Source of the DNA: Mycobacterium colombiense
GTDB lineage: Bacteria > Actinomycetota > Actinomycetes > Mycobacteriales > Mycobacteriaceae
Assembly (NCBI RefSeq): GCF_003284975.1
Contig: NZ_QMEU01000002.1
Coordinates: 1-64,000, forward strand
Direction of reading: 5' to 3'
DNA length: 64,000 bases
Position 1 is the stretch's first letter, and each line of letters opens with the position of its first letter. Shown piece after piece: positions 60,396 to 64,000 of the stretch. Under the pieces are notes generated by a model. That model worked only from the letters and a program-made list of their open reading frames with translations. It was not told where the DNA came from and did no database searches. The position numbers and the translations under genes are program-made.

Positions 60396-61390
60396 TGTTT
60401 CTTTCTCTTCGCGTTGCTGTTCTTGTCGGCTCCCGCCTTCTTGCGGGCCTTCTTGCTCAGCCGCCATTCAGCGGGGAACTTGTCGTCGTTGTCCTTGACC
60501 GCGTCACCCAGGCCCCGCTGCATCGCGTCGTCGAGCATCAGCTCATCGCCGGCGTCCGGGCGGACGCTGCCTCCCATCGACTCGAACACGCCGCTGAGCA
60601 TGCTGCCCAGGTATTCGCCCTGGAACTGCTTCATGATCTCGAAGAAGACCTTCTGCATGAAGACCGTGTCCGTGGGGCGGTTACGGGCGCAGGCGAGCGC
60701 GTACTTGTCCACCTCGGCCTCGAGTTCAGCCCGCGGCACCACGCTGTTGAGGAAGTTGCAGTCATACATCTCCGCGGCGGTGAAAGCCCTTCCGGTGAAC
60801 ACCATCTCCTGAAACTTGCGGATGCCCATGGTCTGCGCCCACCACCACATGCGGGGCCCCCAACCGTAATACCGGAACGACCGGTGCCCGAACAGCGCGT
60901 CGTCGCTGGAGATCACCAGGTCGGCATCGGCGGCCTGGTAGAAATGCCAGCCGTAGCAGTAACCCTTGGCCTCGAGGATGCTGATCTTCTTGAAGTCCTG
61001 CAGGCCGCGAATGCCCGAGTTCGGGTTGGCATACCACTGGCCGAGCGTGGCACCGTTACGAAACGACCCCTGCGGCGGGTATCGGACTTCGTCGGCGCCG
61101 ATTCGGTATTCGGCGAGCCGCGGACCCTGGTCCGCCGCGTCGCGCATCCGCATAGCCTCGGTGAGATCCGCACCCGAGCCCAGGTCGTCGCCGGCACCGC
61201 GGACCACCAGAACCTTGACGTCGTCGTCGATGTTGGCCCGGTGCAACAAGTCTGCGTAACGCACCCGCGCGGCGATTGTCGGCGCGTTGAGATAGTCCGG
61301 GCGGTCGAACGTGATCGTGGCGATCCGCGTCGTGGCGTCCTTGTCATATCGGATGATCTCTTCGGCCGCGGGCTCGGAGGGCTCGTTCAT
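60392..61390 (-). CDS. Crotonase-family protein with basic tail
   Basis: Enoyl-CoA hydratase/isomerase-family protein of 332 residues. RPDYLNAPTI, GAGDDLGSGADL and AKGYCYGWHFYQAADADLVI are the core regions; Trp-rich insertions (GWGPRMWWWAQTMG) are unusual. The usual catalytic Glu pair is not obvious. The last 25 residues are Lys/Arg-rich (KKARKKAGADKNSNAKRKKQ). It starts 2 bp after the M24 gene stop. It could hydrate or cleave a large CoA thioester. Confidence 0.85.
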   Translation of the reverse strand: MNEPSEPAAEEIIRYDKDATTRIATITFDRPDYLNAPTIAARVRYADLLHRANIDDDVKVLVVRGAGDDLGSGADLTEAMRMRDAADQGPRLAEYRIGADEVRYPPQGSFRNGATLGQWYANPNSGIRGLQDFKKISILEAKGYCYGWHFYQAADADLVISSDDALFGHRSFRYYGWGPRMWWWAQTMGIRKFQEMVFTGRAFTAAEMYDCNFLNSVVPRAELEAEVDKYALACARNRPTDTVFMQKVFFEIMKQFQGEYLGSMLSGVFESMGGSVRPDAGDELMLDDAMQRGLGDAVKDNDDKFPAEWRLSKKARKKAGADKNSNAKRKKQ

Positions 61391-61392
61391 GG

Positions 61393-62532
61393 CTAGGGTT
61401 GCCAGAACGGGCTACCGGTGAGCACTTCGGGGGCGTCGGCGGTGATCAGGACCGCCTCTCGCCCGAAGACAGCGCCGATTCCCTCTTCCCATACATAACC
61501 GGTGACGGCCAGCACCATCCCGGGCTCGAGGCGTTCGCCGGCCGCGGTCGCGGGCAGATGCTTGGAGACGACGGGCGGGTCAAACCCCATGCCCAGGCCG
61601 CGGGCCACCGGCATCGGCGGCTCGGGCTCGCCGGCGGCGTGGTAGGCGGCGAGCAGTTGGCCCGCGCCCGCTCCGGGCCGGCAGGCACCGATCAGCTTGC
61701 CCCACAGGCTCTCCCAGCGCCGCTGCAGGGCGGCGGCCCCGTTGGGCGCGTGCCTGGTGTCGGCAGGCCAGGTCCGGCCGACCTCACCGACGTAGCCCCC
61801 GGCCAGGACGCCGGCGGAGAAGGCCACCAGATCACCGTCCTGGATACGGCCTTCGTTCCGATCACCGTCGTCGGCCCGCCGCCATGGATGCTTGCGCGAA
61901 GTCACCCATGCGACATCCTGATTCGACGGGGTGCTGACCCCACCGGCCGCGGATGCCTCCAGCAAGACGCCGGCCAGCGCTTGCTCGGTCACCCCCGGCC
62001 GCAACTCGGATACCGCGGCCGCCAGGGCCGACTCGGCCACCGCGACGGATTCCCGGATGGCGGCGGTCTCCTCGTCCGTCTTGATGCGGCGTGCCGCCCG
62101 CATGGCCAGCTCGCCGTCGACCAGCTGGGCGTTGGGAAACGCGGTTGGCAGCAACTGGGCGAAAACCGGCGAGAGGGCATCCGTTCCGACGCGCCGCGCG
62201 CTCGCCGCCCCGTCGATGCGCTGCAGCGCCGACATGGTGTTCATCGGGTTCCACGAGATGCCGTAGAGGTTTTCGTGAGGGATGTCTTCCGGAACGCCCT
62301 CGTCCCAGGTGCTCAGGAGGTGGACGGCGCCGGTTTCGCGCACGAGCACGCAGGTCGGGCCGAAGGGCCGGGTGCCGGCGACCCACAGTTGCGGCGCCCC
62401 GGTGACATACCGGACATTGGCTTGCCGGCCGAGGACCAGGACGTCGAGATCGTGTGCCGCCATCTGCGCCAGCGCCCGTCGGCGGCGGCCCAGGCGCAGC
62501 GTGCGCTCGTCGGGCAGGACTTCAGTTGCCAT
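61393..62532 (-). CDS. M24-family protein with degenerate metal site
   Basis: Pita-bread-fold protein of 379 residues related to creatinase/prolidase. Aligned with the next gene, the five metal ligands Asp, Asp, His, Glu, Glu read Ser239, Glu250, Arg311, Thr344 and Glu359, so most are lost. It is probably not a metallopeptidase; it may be a structural partner of the intact M24 protein, with whose gene it overlaps by 11 bp, or a non-metal enzyme of this fold. Confidence 0.88.
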   Translation of the reverse strand: MATEVLPDERTLRLGRRRRALAQMAAHDLDVLVLGRQANVRYVTGAPQLWVAGTRPFGPTCVLVRETGAVHLLSTWDEGVPEDIPHENLYGISWNPMNTMSALQRIDGAASARRVGTDALSPVFAQLLPTAFPNAQLVDGELAMRAARRIKTDEETAAIRESVAVAESALAAAVSELRPGVTEQALAGVLLEASAAGGVSTPSNQDVAWVTSRKHPWRRADDGDRNEGRIQDGDLVAFSAGVLAGGYVGEVGRTWPADTRHAPNGAAALQRRWESLWGKLIGACRPGAGAGQLLAAYHAAGEPEPPMPVARGLGMGFDPPVVSKHLPATAAGERLEPGMVLAVTGYVWEEGIGAVFGREAVLITADAPEVLTGSPFWQP

Positions 62533-63766
62533 AAGGGTGATAGGGGTAGTCGGTCAAACGGATCCAACCTTCCTCGGTAATCACCAGGACCTCTTCGCTG
62601 CGATAGCCGCCGGTGCCGTCCTCCCAGACGACGGGCTCCAGCACCAGCACCATCCCGGATTGCAGAACGAAATTCTCGTCGAACTCCTGACCGAGATCGG
62701 TTCCTATCATTGGCATTTCGGCGGCATTGACGCCGATTCCGTGGCCCAGATAGAAGTGCGGCAGCCACGGCTTGGTGCCACCGTTGGCCTTGACGGCGGC
62801 GCGCCCCAGATCCGCCGCGGTGGCACCGGCCTTGGCGACACTCAGAACCGCGCTCATGATCTCGAACCACTTGTCGAACTGCGCCCGTTGACGAGGTGAC
62901 GGATCGCGGCCGACGATCCAGGTGCGCCCGAAGTCCGAACAGTAGCCCTGATAGGTGATGCTGACGTCGGTCCACAGCACGTCGCCCTCGGCCAGCTCGC
63001 GTTCCGTGGTGAGCAGCGGCAGCGCCAGGTCGCCGTGTGTGGTCCACACACCCTCGGCCTTGCTGGGGGGCATCACCTGCCAGATCGGCTCGAGCATGCT
63101 GGCCGTGGCCCCCAACTCGAAGGCGCGGCGCAAAAAGCTTGCGGACAAATCGATTTGACGGATGCCGGGAGCCAGGCGCTTCTGCACCTCGACCATAGCC
63201 TCATCGGTGATCCGAATCGCGGTGCGCATGCACGACAATTCGTCCGGAGTCTTCACCGCCTTGGCGGCGCTCACGATGGCCGCGGCGTCCACGGGCGCCC
63301 CGCCCGGGAACAGAGCCTTGGCGGCGCGCGACATGGCGCCGGTGAACTCGTCGACCGCGACTACCGCCGTGGCCGGGATCAGATCGGCCAGCTGATGCGC
63401 GAAATGCTGGACGCCCTCGTCGAATTCGAGATATACGGGCCCGTGCAGGTGATCGGCGGGCAGGTCCGACTCCTGTGCGGCCCCCTCGCGGAACGGCAGG
63501 AACAGGTGTGGCCACTCGTCGTCGGCGAGCACCACGGCCACCGGCCGCTCGACGTAGGACAACCCGGCGTCGCCGAGCGGCCAGCTGGCACCGGTGGCGT
63601 AGACCACCGCGTTGTTGCCCAGCAGGATCATCGCATCGACACCGCGCTCCGCCATCGCCGAGCGCAGCCGGGTCCCCGTCGCACGGCGCAGGCGGCTCAA
63701 GTCGGCGATTTCCGGGATCACCAGTCCGTTGCCGGTGTCGGTGTTCAGTTGCGCGAACGTCGTCAC
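62522..63766 (-). CDS. M24-family metallohydrolase (creatinase/prolidase-like), intact
   Basis: Product of 414 residues. An N-terminal creatinase-like domain precedes the catalytic domain with all five expected metal ligands: Asp267, Asp278, His342, Glu377 and Glu391 (WTDVSI, CSDFGRTW, GHGIGVN, LVLEPVV, SEEVLV). GTG 63766 shares one base with the amidohydrolase stop (TAGTG). It would hydrolyse an amide or C-N bond, perhaps removing an amino-acid-like conjugate, or act in another catabolic step. Confidence 0.92.
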   Translation of the reverse strand: MTTFAQLNTDTGNGLVIPEIADLSRLRRATGTRLRSAMAERGVDAMILLGNNAVVYATGASWPLGDAGLSYVERPVAVVLADDEWPHLFLPFREGAAQESDLPADHLHGPVYLEFDEGVQHFAHQLADLIPATAVVAVDEFTGAMSRAAKALFPGGAPVDAAAIVSAAKAVKTPDELSCMRTAIRITDEAMVEVQKRLAPGIRQIDLSASFLRRAFELGATASMLEPIWQVMPPSKAEGVWTTHGDLALPLLTTERELAEGDVLWTDVSITYQGYCSDFGRTWIVGRDPSPRQRAQFDKWFEIMSAVLSVAKAGATAADLGRAAVKANGGTKPWLPHFYLGHGIGVNAAEMPMIGTDLGQEFDENFVLQSGMVLVLEPVVWEDGTGGYRSEEVLVITEEGWIRLTDYPYHPYGN

Positions 63767-64000
63767 TACAGACCCAGGAACTTCGTGACGTTGTCGCTGA
63801 CGATCTTCACCGCGTTCTCCGGGCCCACCGCATCCACAACGGATTTCAGCGATTTCTCGGAATAGCCGTAGGTACTCTCGTTGTGCGGGTAGTCGCTGGA
63901 CCACATCACCTTGTCCACCCCGATCTGATCGATCAGCTGCAACCCCAGCGGGTCGACCATGAACGAGGCGCTCATGTGGGTGTCCCAGTAGTAGCGCGGT
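63766..64000 (-). CDS. Amidohydrolase-family protein (COG2159 type), copy D, 5' end outside the window
   Basis: The last 77 residues of a COG2159-type amidohydrolase. PRYYWDTHMSAS, GLQLIDQIGVDKVMWSSDYPHNEST and NAVKIVSDNVTKFLGL are visible; the SSDYPH motif with its Asp and His is intact. It is the first visible gene of the six-gene minus-strand operon that runs to 57144. The N-terminal metal motif lies beyond the right edge. Confidence 0.9.
   Translation of the reverse strand, partial: PRYYWDTHMSASFMVDPLGLQLIDQIGVDKVMWSSDYPHNESTYGYSEKSLKSVVDAVGPENAVKIVSDNVTKFLGL

Noticed and set aside
1..64000. tRNA, rRNA, CRISPR array, integrase or transposase genes
   Set aside because: I found no tRNA-like cloverleaf, no repeated-spacer array and no mobile-element protein, so no island boundary is claimed.

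Overview
The window is high-G+C actinobacterial DNA, almost certainly from Mycobacterium. The evidence is a yrbE/mce operon in canonical order, paired Mce-associated membrane proteins, a mycofactocin-type SDR, P450 genes paired with 60-100-residue ferredoxins, and many FadE-type acyl-CoA dehydrogenases. The species cannot be fixed from the sequence alone. I see no rRNA, tRNA, CRISPR array, phage gene or insertion sequence.

Layout. 1-7.7 kb (minus): yrbEA-yrbEB-mceA-mceB-mceC-mceD-mceE (mceE cut by the left edge), a lipid-importer operon with overlapping genes. 8.1-10.8 kb (minus): class III CoA-transferase and aldehyde dehydrogenase. 11.1-15.5 kb (plus): SDR, ferredoxin and P450, then a small secreted protein and two Mce-associated membrane proteins. 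15.8-17.2 kb: membrane-anchored esterase. 17.2-19.3 kb (minus): an acyl-CoA dehydrogenase pair. 19.4-25.4 kb: nitroreductase, CMD protein, HIBADH-type dehydrogenase, two amidohydrolases, a Rieske protein and an alpha/beta hydrolase. 25.4-28.7 kb: a stand-alone NuoF-like flavoprotein, a ferredoxin and an acyl-CoA dehydrogenase. 28.7-31.4 kb (minus): F420-type oxidoreductase, an uncharacterised protein and an epimerase. 31.6-37.7 kb (plus): a DUF35-thiolase fusion, hydrolase, two tandem HIBADH-like genes, and P450 plus ferredoxin. 37.7-45.5 kb (minus): P450/ferredoxin/DUF1330, TetR, thiolase, enoyl-CoA hydratase, acyl-CoA dehydrogenase, amidohydrolase. 45.9-51.7 kb (plus): a seven-gene operon headed by CMD and Rieske oxygenase genes. 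52-57 kb: acyl-CoA dehydrogenase, TetR, mycofactocin-type SDR, MarR/OhrR-like regulator, SDR. 57.1-64 kb (minus): a six-gene operon with SDR, a double CoA-transferase, crotonase, two M24 proteins and a truncated amidohydrolase.

How it fits together (inference). Nearly every gene suits uptake and stepwise beta-oxidation-like breakdown of a large hydrophobic substrate, perhaps a steroid, terpenoid or other polycyclic lipid. The steps would be Mce import; hydroxylation by three P450s and a Rieske oxygenase; alcohol and aldehyde oxidation by SDRs and ALDH; CoA activation by CoA-transferases; dehydrogenation by acyl-CoA dehydrogenases; hydration; and C-C cleavage by thiolase, a retro-aldolase-like fusion and amidohydrolase-type hydrolases/decarboxylases. 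The substrate cannot be named.

The strongest unlisted signal is a 15-bp palindrome, GAGAAT-N3-ATTCTC. It occurs perfectly at four places and degenerately at about five more, nearly all just upstream of operons in this window. It looks like the operator of a local regulon, possibly controlled by one of the two TetR proteins encoded here.
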